Origin: Zoroaster sp. YZ-2022
Taxonomy: Eukaryota; Echinodermata; Asteroidea; Forcipulatida; Zoroasteridae
DNA: 64,000 nucleotides
Reading direction: 5' to 3'
Assembly: GCA_029582265.1 (NCBI GenBank)
Contig: CM055816.1
Span: 39,650,913 to 39,714,912 of the forward strand
The notes beneath the pieces were generated by a model that was not told where the DNA came from, did no database searches, and saw only the letters and a program-made list of their open reading frames with translations. Positions 39,001-51,000 of the stretch are shown piece after piece. The position numbers were made by a program, and so were the translations under genes. How positions within the stretch are numbered: the first letter of the stretch is position 1; every line of letters starts with the position of its first letter.

Positions 39001-42000
39001 GAAGGTCTGTCATCTGACTCATCACATCCTACAAATGAGCAAGCCCAGGGTAGTCCGGTCCATGGCGCCAATGTAAGTCTTGCCAGTGGGGGTTGAGGAT
39101 TGGGGGGGGGGGGGGGGGGGAGGTGGTCTTGGTCTTGGTCTTGGTCTTGGTCTTTAGTGAGTGTTTTGAAAGATATATTCAGATGCTACAGCTGTCTAGC
39201 CTCCTTGAAGTAACCCATCGGTCATGCTCAGGGGATGTCTGTCACATTTGACCCACAAGTGTTCTAGACAGTTAAATCCTCTTGAGGCTAAAAGCATTTT
39301 GAAAGACTAATTTGAGTAATAAAAATGCATAGCTAAAAACAGCAGTGATTAATGTTAAGTTGTGATGCAGAAGAAAAAAAAGTATATGCCTTCAAAAATG
39401 GCAAAGAAAGGGCTGGGGTAGTGTAGTTTTATTGTTCCTATAGACCTTTGTTTTTTACTATCTTACTGGCAATTTTCATCAGAATATTGCTGTTTTAATT
39501 GAGGAAAGGTAAAGGAATACTTTTTCACTAAATAATCAGAATATGTCCCGAAATGCAATCGTGATATGTCTCCTCATAAATTCAAAAACTTCTGGTGATT
39601 ATTTTATGAAATATCTCAATTTAAAGTTTTAGCAATGATCTGAGCAAAAGGTTGCCAGGTTGCCAGATTTATACAACTGAATATTGAAACGAATCAACAA
39701 ATATATTTTTGATGACAATATTACCAACATGTAGGAAAATAGCGAAACATGATGATTTGTTTTTTTTCCCTTTGACAGACAAAGACATGGACAGGACTAA
39801 CTAATTACGTGTGAGTCTTAACCAGTTCACGTCGGAGGCCGTGTATACACGCAATTTTTTTTGGCACCGCGGATTGGAGAGCGTCTAAACACGCCATAGG
39901 AAACTCCGGAATATTTGTATGCATGCTCGGTTGAGCCACGCGTGTACGGTGACATGCTCGGAAGACGTGGCCACGTGCTGTGGAAGCTTCCATTAACGTG
40001 TGTGTGGGGAAAAGAAACCCGCACAGGGGCCCAGAAAAACTTTTTTATTCCCGACACGAACTGGTTAAGCAAGATTAAATAAATTGAGCATTCCTTTCTA
40101 TACTTGACAAGAAATTTAATTTAATTGAGTCTTTTTTTTCTTTCATTGCAGCCTTTCGTGTATCATCATCCCTGTGGTTCATTGCAGCTGAGATCACCCC
40201 AGAGCATTTACCCAAATACACATCATCCTGATCACATCAACACATCAGAGTCCTACCCTGTCACTAACAATGGAGGGCATCCAGTCGACACCTTCAGCCC
40301 GTATGCATCCCACAGCATGCCAGACGGGAGCCTAGACTTAATATCTCCTCAGAGGGAGCAAATGTTGTATGCGCATAACTGTCAAGCGTTTGCAGAGTAC
40401 CGACATGGGAAACTGTCTGGGAGTAACGGACACCACCATCAGAGTAGCATGATCAGTTTCAATGTTGCTGAGAATGATGTGAGCGACGGAGCGGGTGAGA
40501 TGATGGGACTCAAGGACCTTGAGTGGGAGCACACCCTGTTGTCTCCAGCATCCCAAAGACACCTGGCGGAGATGGGGAAATCCGGCCGGCACTTGTCGAA
40601 TGGTCTAGTGACCGGCCCGGCCAAGGCCCTGGCTTTAAGGAATTGCTATGCGAGTTCAATAGCGGAGAGAAAATTTGGAGCTGGCCTCACGTGCAGGGAG
40701 GCGGGCAGGAATGGTTTCAGTCTGGGAGAGCAGTACACAAAGCCTTTCGTCCACGCGCCTTTTCACTATGCACAGAGCCTTCTTCAAGAACTGAAGGACA
40801 TCAGTAGCAGCGTCAAGAGTTTTGAAAGTCTCACATTAGAACCAAAGGCCGGGGTGCAGCAGAAACGCAAGGCAAGCCTAGAGAGTCATTCCCCTCAGTC
40901 AAGGCAGAAGGTGGTCAGGTGCCAGACAGGTCGACCACCGGACCACATCATCGCAGTATCGCCATCAGATCAAGGGAACTCATATGATGCCGGCCCAGCC
41001 CTCGCCAGGACAAGTGGAGAGAGCAGTGGCTCATTGACAAGTTCAGAGAGTATAGAGACCATGCTGGAAAGGCAGGCCTCCATCACTCCCTTCCCGGATT
41101 CCAGGACAGAAAACAGCCATCGAGCAAAGCACCCATTATCGGAGCAGCAGAAGCTTCCTTCTAGGGACATGGACAGTAACAGGGTTCACTACCAACAAAC
41201 TCAGGCCGAAAAATCCTCAGAAAGCCAACCCAGTCAGTATTACAATGGACAAAATAGCTCCAGTATGTTGGAGACACCATCACAGTTGCAAAAATATCCA
41301 GAATCCCAGAGCAACCGTGTCCATGGCAATGTTATGATGTCTGGAAATTCACCACAATCTCCAAGTATTGAGAGAAATTTGAGCGGTTGTCGTTCTATGC
41401 AAAACAGAGATTGCACAGTGCAGCAGAAGAGCCTCACCAGCCAAACCCTGCCTGAACATTCACCACAGTCTCCTGTTGTGCGGAGGAACACATCCATGTC
41501 AAACTCAACTCCGAAGGTTGATACCACCGTGCCAAGAAGAGATGCCGGAAATGAAAAACATGTCAAGATGCAGTCTCCAATGATACAAAGAAATGTAATG
41601 CAACCAACAAATGACAGTGACTATCGGCCAAACGTAGTGACCAAGTATGCCCAGATAATTACCCAGTCGCCTCAGTCACAGGTTGCTCATAGGAACATGG
41701 TACCCACGCACACGAACAATCAGCTCCAGAATAAAGTGGGTTCAATTAGGAGTTCACCACAGTCTCCTGGGGACATCAGGAATGTGGCACCGTCAAAACA
41801 GGTGGGGCACAATGAAAAGGTTTTCTCATCGACATCATCGGCTCCAAGTGGCACCTATTCATCTTCTTCCTTGCCCTCTGGTGTCCGAAACAACATGGCG
41901 CAGTCACATGCTGTGTTGAACATCCAAGGCACTCGCCAACAAAGACAAGACAGTGCTCACCAATCGGCCCGGTCTCCTCGTTCTCCAAATAGACATCGGA

Positions 42001-45000
42001 ATTCCTCTTTCCCCAAGCCCCACAGGCACCTCTCTGAACCTGACAACAGCTCTCCGAAATGGAACAAAAATCCTCCAGTTGTCAATAACACAAGTGATAT
42101 CAGACCGCCCAACAGCTCGGTGGGTGAGTTGCCAAGTCCAACAGCCAGCAGACATCTGCATAGCTCATCTGCACCAACAAGTCCTTCCAATGAACGCTTA
42201 GCTGCCAGAGTGCATCAGAGGAAATTTGCTTGGAAAATGTCCCCTCGGGTTTGTAGACCTGATGCAAATGAAAACAGAAGGACAGTGTCCAGTGTTGTAA
42301 GAAAAGTACAGGAACAACCAACAAAAACTTTGGATACAGGAAAGCAAATCTTAGCTCTTGATGTAAATTATGCCAAAAACAATGCTGTACGGACCACAAA
42401 AACCAGAGAAGACACGCTATGTCGACCCGTGGATTTGATCATTCCATCCAAGGAAATTAGAAACGATAAGGGATCATCAATGTTAAGTGATAGGCTGTCA
42501 TCCGAGGTCGAGCATGACAAACTCAAACCAGATCATCAATTGCCTAAGACCAATGGAAAACTGACCTCAAAACTTCAAGAGGAGCCACAAATGGATTCCA
42601 AAGAAAACATCAAAGTGCAAATAATTGAAATCCATGATCAGTCGACCCAGAGCAGTGCCTCAAACAATCGGGAAGAAAAAACTCCTCCCTTGCTTGAAGT
42701 GAAATGCAAGCAAGGAAGTGCAGAGAGAATCGAAAGTTTGATTGCGATGTTTTCATCCCATCAGGAAAGAGAATCTGAAGTTGTCAAAGCCCCATCAAAA
42801 GTCAATCTCATAGATACACAATCAGAGAGTACAAGTTTGAATACATTGGTGGAGAAGAAACATCAAAAAGGCCAGGCAAAACATAAACCATCTCATGGTG
42901 GGGTAAAAGAAGCTGGGAAAAAATTCAGGGACAATCGTGTTGGGTCATTCATGAGAGCCACTACCCCACCAGTCGTTAGCGAAGCTACGAGTAGGTCCTT
43001 CAATAATGAGTCAACTGTTAAACCTCCGATTACCAACATCGATGATTTGCCGATTCGCGGATTCAATGGGTTAGGGTCCTCAAATGCTGCTGCCGCTCAA
43101 AAAGCTAAAAGCCAATCTATGAAAGACCAAATATCAAGTGATGACCTCGTAGGTCAACTTATAAGGAGTCAAGAACGGCCATTGGATGAAGTGAGCATAT
43201 TGTCTTCCAATGACAGCAGCGCGTCACTGGAAGCAAACACCAGCGACACAAAATCCCCCGAGGGACTCACAACAGTCGAGTCTAATTCCACGAAGAGACA
43301 GAGTCCGCTTCATATTGCAACCCTTGAATCATCGCCAAGGCAACCCGGTAGGAACCAATCAGGAGCAATTCTTTTTGATGGCCAGAAGAGATTGGTGAGT
43401 GATTTGTCATGCAAGCACAGCTTGTCATATGAATCCCTGCAGTCCAACCAGTCGGAGGGATCTGTGGACTGGGGGAGCCCAATCAGGACTGCATCAAAGA
43501 AACCTGCAACCCCATTGGTAGGTGAAATTAATTACCATTGAACTTGTGAGTCTGTCTGTCTGTCCGTCTGTCTGTCCGTCTGTCTGTCATTCTTTCAAAG
43601 CCATTAACAGGCCTGTGAAATCTCCGCGGATTTCCGCTTTTTTCATTTCCTCTCCTGATTTTAATTTCCGCTTTTTTTAAAAATCCGCCCGAAAAAAAAA
43701 TTCCGTTTTTTATTTTGTTGTAAATTGCGCATTGCGTGTAATTATTGTTTCACGCGGATCTCGATCTCGATCGGCGATCCGTGCGTTGGTTCCCACACCA
43801 GATACCGCCTGTTGGATATACATGTAGAGCGCGCGAACCAGCGGTATGGCTGATCGTCACACCGTATTTCGGCTGTGTCCTACTTCGTTGGCTATGGCTG
43901 GAAAGTGTGCCTACGGAAGCCAATAGCTAGCGGCTGCGGTCAATTCCCATAGACTTGCGTGTTATTTCCGGCCGTAGCCAAGGAATTATACGGCCTAACA
44001 ACACGCGCGACACACCACAACAACCACCATTTTGTATTCTACGTCCATGTGTGCACTACGTGACACGTGCATGATTACTACTTAGTACTCACGATGTTCT
44101 CCATTGACACCGGGTCTTTTTTAGGTTCTCCTCTTTTTTCCTCTTTTTTTTATCAAACCCCACTCACAGGCCTGCATTAACCCTTTGAGTCCCATTGTCT
44201 TTGTACACAATTACCCTCATTATCCCACATACATGTACTGTACTTTCTTTAAAACACAACAATTTGTATGTTTATGTTTGAAAAATCATTTTAAAAAAAT
44301 GCCCTTCTTTATTTTCCAACAATATATGGACACATTGTTTACCAAATGATTGTCAATAATTTCCTGACCTTTTTTTGACCTCAGTGACCTTGATGACCTC
44401 TGACTTCCTGTTAAACCGGAAGTTGTACAATATAATAAGTTTCTGTCTATTTTAATTTTATTGTTGTTTTTTTATTCTGGGATGATCTAAAAAGGAATAT
44501 ATACATATACATTAAAAAAAATAATAAATGGCTTGACTGGAAAATGAAGATCACAAAATGCCTCAATGTACATAACTCAGGGTTCGTACGGGTCATGGAA
44601 AACCTGGAAAGTCAGGGAATTTTGCTTTTGCATTTTCCAGGCCTTGAAAATCATGGAAAAGGGTAAACTTATTTAAAAGTCATGGAAAGTCATGGAATTT
44701 TAAGACTTATTAAAACCAGTTCGCGTCGGAGGCCGTGTACACACGCAATTTTTTTTTCGCACCGCGGATCGGAGAGCGTCTAAACACGCCATAGGAAACT
44801 CGGGAATATTTGTATGCATGCCCGGTTGACGTGATAACGAGCCACGTGCGTAAAGTGACGTGCACAGAAGACGTGACCACACGCTGTGGAAGCTTCAATT
44901 GTCCTTTCAGGCGATGTGAAAACACGCCATTTTGGCAGTGCTCGTGCTTCGTTGACGTGTTATTATGCAACACTTGTTCGGCACAAGAGCGGGGCCGTGT

Positions 45001-48000
45001 AAACGCGCTCGCTTCACATGGGTGGTTGTGTGGGAAAACTCGTAAACCTGTTCCACACCTTTGTCTTTGTCTCCATTGAAATCTGTAAAGCTGCAGTATA
45101 CTAACACTTCTATAGACCAATTACCGTGCACCATTGTCCCATTGTCAATGCAGTGAACGATTTCACCTGTATCGCATCGCAAAATGCGATGTAATTTGGG
45201 CAATCTGCGATGGAATTTCAAACAATGCATCGCAGATTTTGCGATGCAAATTTCGACAGATTTACAAACATTTTTGAATTCATATTCACAAACCTTTCCC
45301 GAAATAACGTTTACATGTATATTTCCGACCAAAAAATATCGAGCTATCCGTCCCGACTGGGTTTGTTTCCGTGTGTCCAGGGTTACGTCCGAGCGACGTA
45401 CGTGTTCAACGATGGCTTCACGCCGACGCGACGGTGTTAATGCAACAGTAAACACAACTTTATTTTCCAGCAATCCGAAAAGGTTTTTTCCCGCAATGCC
45501 TAAATTTCTATGTGCATGCATTATTTTTCTGCTGATTAATTAACTACGAGCGAAATTCCCGAAATGGAAAACACGCAATAACCGCCCTTTTTTTTTTATA
45601 GCTTCGCACGTGTTTATTTTTTCTTCTCCTGAGTTTGGGGGTTGGAACCGAGCAATTGAGCCACCCCCTATACACAATAGTACCGTGTTCAGTTCACGTG
45701 CACTTTAAATTTCATACGATCACTATGGCCGTGTTCAACAAACTCGAGAAATGTTACTAACTTCGTTTTATAATAAAAGTTTTTGAAAATTAACAAAATG
45801 AGCATTCATTTATATAATTATGTAGTGGTGAGATTTAGAATCATTTCGGCACACAATATGATCGCGCTTTCAACCACTCATTTTCCTGACGAATTTTTAA
45901 TAATCAAAATCAAGCTTGATCCACAAAGTAACGTTACACTCGGCGAAATTCACTTTGAAAAGCACCTGAACATGTCGCAGTCGGTAATTTGTTTTCGTGA
46001 TATTGCCTCTGTTTTAGCGATCGATAATAATGTAAACAAAAAAAGAACATGGACGGAGGACTAACTTTCATGAATGATTGCAATTTGGCGAAATAACGGT
46101 TACACGTGAGTTTTTTAACCACCTGTGGCTATCGGACACTAAAAATTATTATTTCTGGTAAAATTTGGACATTCATATTATGAACCAAACGACAGTAAAG
46201 CCTTAAAAAAAAAAACCTTTACCTATGCACACTACATACTGTAATTTTAAGCATTTTTAAATTTGCTACACAAAATTCACAGATTGCTATACAAAAAATT
46301 ATTTTGCAATGCAAATTCAGTTTTTGCATCACAGTTTTGCTATGCAAAATTTTTGAACGAAATCGTTCCCTGATTGTTACTCGGTACCATGCCACTCGGA
46401 TAATGGGGAAGGAATCCTTCCTCCATGCTCGGTTGACATGTAAATATGACGAAGAATTCTTTCGCGCGCTCGGTGGACTTCTAAAGACGCAACACCAAAT
46501 ACGCCCTCCTGGCTATAATTCCCACGGGAAACTCGCCAATTTATCTGCTAATAAGCTAAATGGGGGTGTCTCGTCTTAGTTTCATTGACGTAACCCAAAA
46601 AAAATCACGCCAAAAAAAACGTGTTTGTGTGTGAAAAAGAAACCCGCACAGGGGCCCAGAAAAACTTTTTTATTCCCGACGCAAACTGGTTTTAAAAGAA
46701 AAAGAAACAAGACAACCGGCAACCAAAAAGACACAATTTCTGGGTCACAAGTTCACATCAAAGAAATGTCTGCCGACTTTGGAATGTTGAATGTATCAAT
46801 TTGGGATTAGAACCAAGACAAGAGTTGTGGCTATTGTTCACTTGACAATGACTGACAGGCTGTGGTTTTACACTCCCTGACCAAGAGACAATAACCTCTG
46901 GGACCCTGTTCTTGGCATGGTTTACAAACTATTATAAACTAAACACGCATGGGTCCAACTCTGCCTGGCACGCGGGTACCCCGCTCATCTGGTTTTTGCC
47001 TAAGCAGTGGTAGCGGAACCAGCGTCGTTTAACATTGAATGCTTATAAATAGATCGCGGCAGGCCGCATAATTACAAATGCGGCGCATCAAACACATTCT
47101 CTTGAAAAGAAACAAAGTTGCCGGCCAATTAAAATGTATCAATAAAGCTTCCTACAAGATGAAATAAATCCCTCAGTGGCAACAAATTATTGTTGTTCAC
47201 AATTAGTTCTCGAACTGAACAAAGGAAATTTTGGGGCGTTTTTTTTTCACCGTGGAATAAATTATAGCGTATCGATAGCTATCGGCCGATTTATAGCGTA
47301 TCGGTATTTTTTATAGCGTATCTGGGCATGCCTGGCTAGAACACTGGTGTTATGCGAATCTACTTAGATTCGCGTTGTTAATGTTGGGCGCGAATCTTCG
47401 CGTGAATCTTCGCGTGAATCGAAAAGTCATGGAAAAGTCATGGAATACTTGTTGTAAAGGTCATGGAAAGTCATGGAATTATCCAAGTAAAAAGTGTACG
47501 AACCCTGTAACTAGAATGATTATAAGCATTAGCCTTCATAAACATGAACAACAAACTTTACATCTATGGCGGCCGCCATATTGAAAGTTTGTTTACTTTT
47601 GCTTTGATTACAACTGTACTTTTATCGGCACGTCTTCGTGATTTTTGTTTGATAAGATTCCTCCCAAATGTTTATTTGTTTTTAATTTTTATAATTTCCA
47701 AAGGTAACTGCACTCAAATGTAAACCTTATAGTGCCAAAGACTATGTACAAGTAGGAGGAGAGGATGTAAATCATTGGGAATGAGTGCATTCTTTACACA
47801 AATGTAAACGTTAACGTTACGTTACATGCATCATCAGTACAGACATGAAAAATCGTAAAATATCACGATAAAAACACCCCAGAAATTATAATTTCTTCAA
47901 ATCAGTAGTTTATCTACACTCCTGAGTAATCAATTTTATCTTTGCGAAACCTACATGTGTCAGAAAAGGACAACACCGAAGAGGAAAACGTCAAATTCTG

Positions 48001-51000
48001 GAAGGAAATCTCAGCACGCGTAGGGCATTCCGTCATTCGGCTGACGAGGCATCCATCTTGCACACAAAACCGCCAGAAAGTCCCCGATGCTAGCTGCAAA
48101 CTATCTCAACAAATATATCAAAAGAGGGCGCAAATCATCAGGTCCATACAGCTGTATTTTTTAGTTCATAGCGCTTATGGTACCAGCGCAGTGGACGCAA
48201 AAGTACAGCGACCGCGCAACCCGGGATATCCCGGGAGCGGGACCCTGAGGAAGTGTAACGTGACCCGGGATATCCCGGGTGCGGGACTGAAAGGGTTAAA
48301 CACTACTGGAAATTTTAGGTTTTTACAACCCAGTGTGTTATACATACTATAGTTGGTGATGTTATTAAACATCTCTTGACAACTTTCTGTCTGAAACGTT
48401 ATAATTTTAGTAAAATTTTGTCAAGTTCTGTTTTTACTGAATTGCAATCTTTTAACAGAAATCCCATACATTATTCTACATGTGCATTGATAAGTGTGAG
48501 AATTGTAAATGAACCTTTGAACTTTTCTATAAAAAATGTTCTGAACAATTAAGCTGAACATTCCACAGAATGATTTCTCAACATATGTCTCAATCTTCAG
48601 TATGAATGCACAAACTGACCTTTAAACAAAAGTGTATTTTGGCTTAAAGTATTTCTGTTTGTCTGTCAGCCTGTTGATCTGTCTGTCTGAATAGACCGAT
48701 TCAGCCTGTCAATCAAACAGCATAGATTAGCCAATAGAGCAACTCCTTCCCATGACAGTGCTTGCTGTCCTCCATTTAACTATCGGTCAGGCACTCGAAT
48801 TTCATGCAGGTAGCATGACCGAGTTTTCAGCATTGCTGAAAGGGTGGGCAAGGATATGGCTAGATCTAGTTCAGTCTATTATTGCTGGCAGAAAAGCTTG
48901 TGACGGCTAGTCTGTTTGACTAGTTGGTTGTTTGTCTGTCTGATAACCAGCTGGCTCTTTTGTAAGTACTGACTAGATTTTAGGCTAGCTGTTTTTTTTT
49001 TGATACTGTAGCTGGCCTCCATCTGTTTGCTTGTCTGTCTGACTGACTGACTAGCTGGCTAGCTCCCGTTGTTGTTGCACCGTCAGTCTTTCTGTCCAAC
49101 CAGCTGGCTCTAAGGTTTTTACTAAGGTCCACCTTACTTGACTTGCTTGATTTTTCAGAGTGATATTCTTTGGAGCGGTTCTGACAGTGATGACGAGGAG
49201 GAGAATGTCAACTTTGTGGAGATGTGGAAATCACGCAGCGCTTCACCCATGAAGCTCCCTGACTGGAACCCAAGAAAGAGCATAGAGGACTACAAAAAGA
49301 AGGTTTGTTTGTCTGCTTGTTATAACTTCCACAATTTCTGCTGATGATCATCTGCTGTGTAGTATAATTGTTTTAAAGGACAGTTTCAGAGGAGAGAAAA
49401 AACTAGATTAAAAAAACCTATCCGGTATCATAATGATACCGGTTCACCATTTTCCAAAATGAGAAGCACTGGATCACCAATTAAATTTTAAAAAACATGT
49501 TACATTTGTCATGAATCCTTGAAGGTTTTATAATTTAACCTCAATCGATTCTCACTTCTGCTTATTTTTTTTTTTTTACAGATGCGCGACTCATTAACAA
49601 GCACCCCCAGATCTATAGAAAGGCCGGACAGCCTCACCTCATCGACATCCAGTGAACAGTGGATTCTTAACTACCCATTTGATAAGATTTCCCCTCCACA
49701 GACTCTAAGTAGACCCACAAAGAGTGGGAAAGACCCCTCCATCAGCAGAACAATAAGTGAACCGGGCAGGAGAGTTAAAGACTTGAAGACTACACAAGCC
49801 AAAAATGCTCTGCATAGTTCCAAATCTGGCCTACAAACAAAGGCAAATGGCTCACTGAACAGAAATTCAGCTGACATTACCAAACGGAACAGCTGCGGTG
49901 ATCGGGTTCGGTCTTCGGGCAGCGAGAACAGCAGTTTGGGGGAAAACTCGTTGATGGCCGATTTTGTGTCGAGCATCATGACGGAAATTTCAAGTGACGA
50001 ATTCGGCAAGAGCTGCATCAGCCTCGACTCTGGATTGAAGAGCAAGAAGAAAAGCCCACATCAGGGAGGACATATTGAGCCAAAAATCAGTCCTGGCACC
50101 AGATCAAAGTGCAATTCGCTGCCTTCAAATCACTCACACTCACTTGCGCTTTCAGTTGCAAGCAATTCCAAAACTTCACAAGCTTCCAAGCAGAAGGTTT
50201 CCAAGACCCAGTCCGCCGTTGCCGAATCAAAAGCAGCAAAGGTCAAATCCAAGGAACAAAAATGCAAGGATTCCTTGTCGGGTATACCCAAAGCCATCAC
50301 CGAAAAGAACTTTAAATTCTACAGGGGACAGCTGTCCAAAAAATCAGGCGAGCAACAGCAAAAGGAGAACTCGAATAATACCTGCGAAGTCAAGAAGAGG
50401 GAGCCTAAAGGAAGGAGCCGTATCCCTAAGCTTATCAGGAACAGCTTCAAGAGCCAGAAATCCACCCATTCTGACCACCCCGCCAAGAAGAAGTCCCTGA
50501 AAGGATTCAGCAAGAAGTTGGTACAGGACAACAACAAGATCCAGATGACATGCAATGTGCCTAGCGACAAGAACGGAGATTCATATAGACATCATTTGAT
50601 TCATCATGATGTCGAAAAAGGTGGACATATAAAAACAAGGAGTTCATCTGCTGGGTGTAAAGCTGCCAAGAAGGCTTCATCGACTGCAGACTTCGCGAGT
50701 GAAGACATGCCCTTCATGGATGACACCGGTACTTCAAGCCCCACGGACAAATCAGGTCCTGCAAAATGCAATTTGTGTTCTAGCAGAGCAGTGTGTAGCG
50801 ACTGTTCTAAAAACTCTCAAGCAGGTACATGTAGCTCACAGGATAGAAAGCCTACAGAGAGCAGCAATGAAGCAAGTAAGCCCGATGATCATGTCCAGAT
50901 TTCAAATGACAGTGTTTGGAAGAAGGCCACAGGTGATCAATCAAATGCCACATGGAAACCAACACTTGACGCTGCTAACCAGAGGTTGATACATGATATT

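Larger units (their letters stand above)
44578..47507. mobile_element. Second-layer transposon, CAGGGTTCGTAC ends, 5-bp target duplication
   Basis: The left end is CAGGGTTCGTAC and the right end GTACGAACCCTG, a perfect 12-bp inverted repeat. TAACT is duplicated at 44573-44577 and 47508-47512. Both arms repeat gtcatggaaagtcatgg, probable subterminal binding sites. The termini look hAT-like, but a 5-bp duplication is atypical of classical hAT, which makes 8 bp. Interrupted by the 44714 element. Confidence 0.8.
44181..48295. mobile_element. piggyBac-like element (outer layer of nested stack)
   Basis: The left end TTAA|CCCTTTGAGTCCC and right end GGGACTGAAAGGG|TTAA (TTAA at 44177-44180 and 48296-48299) form a 13-bp inverted repeat with one mismatch. 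CCCTTT-type ends next to TTAA are typical of piggyBac. The right arm carries two gggatatcccggg palindromes. Most of the 4.1 kb consists of later insertions; without them only about 1.2 kb belongs to it. No transposase recognised. Confidence 0.8.

Noticed and set aside
44907..45521. 204-codon minus-strand open frame inside the nested stack
   Set aside because: It crosses the inferred boundary of two transposon layers and has no recognisable transposase signature.
47942..48352. 136-codon frame near the right end of the nested stack
   Set aside because: Overlaps the right arm and terminal repeat of the piggyBac-like element; no family match.
49582..49584. ATG at 49582 as translation start of a separate gene
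   Set aside because: It directly follows a polypyrimidine tract and AG, is in phase with the preceding exon, and the protein style is continuous with the other exons.
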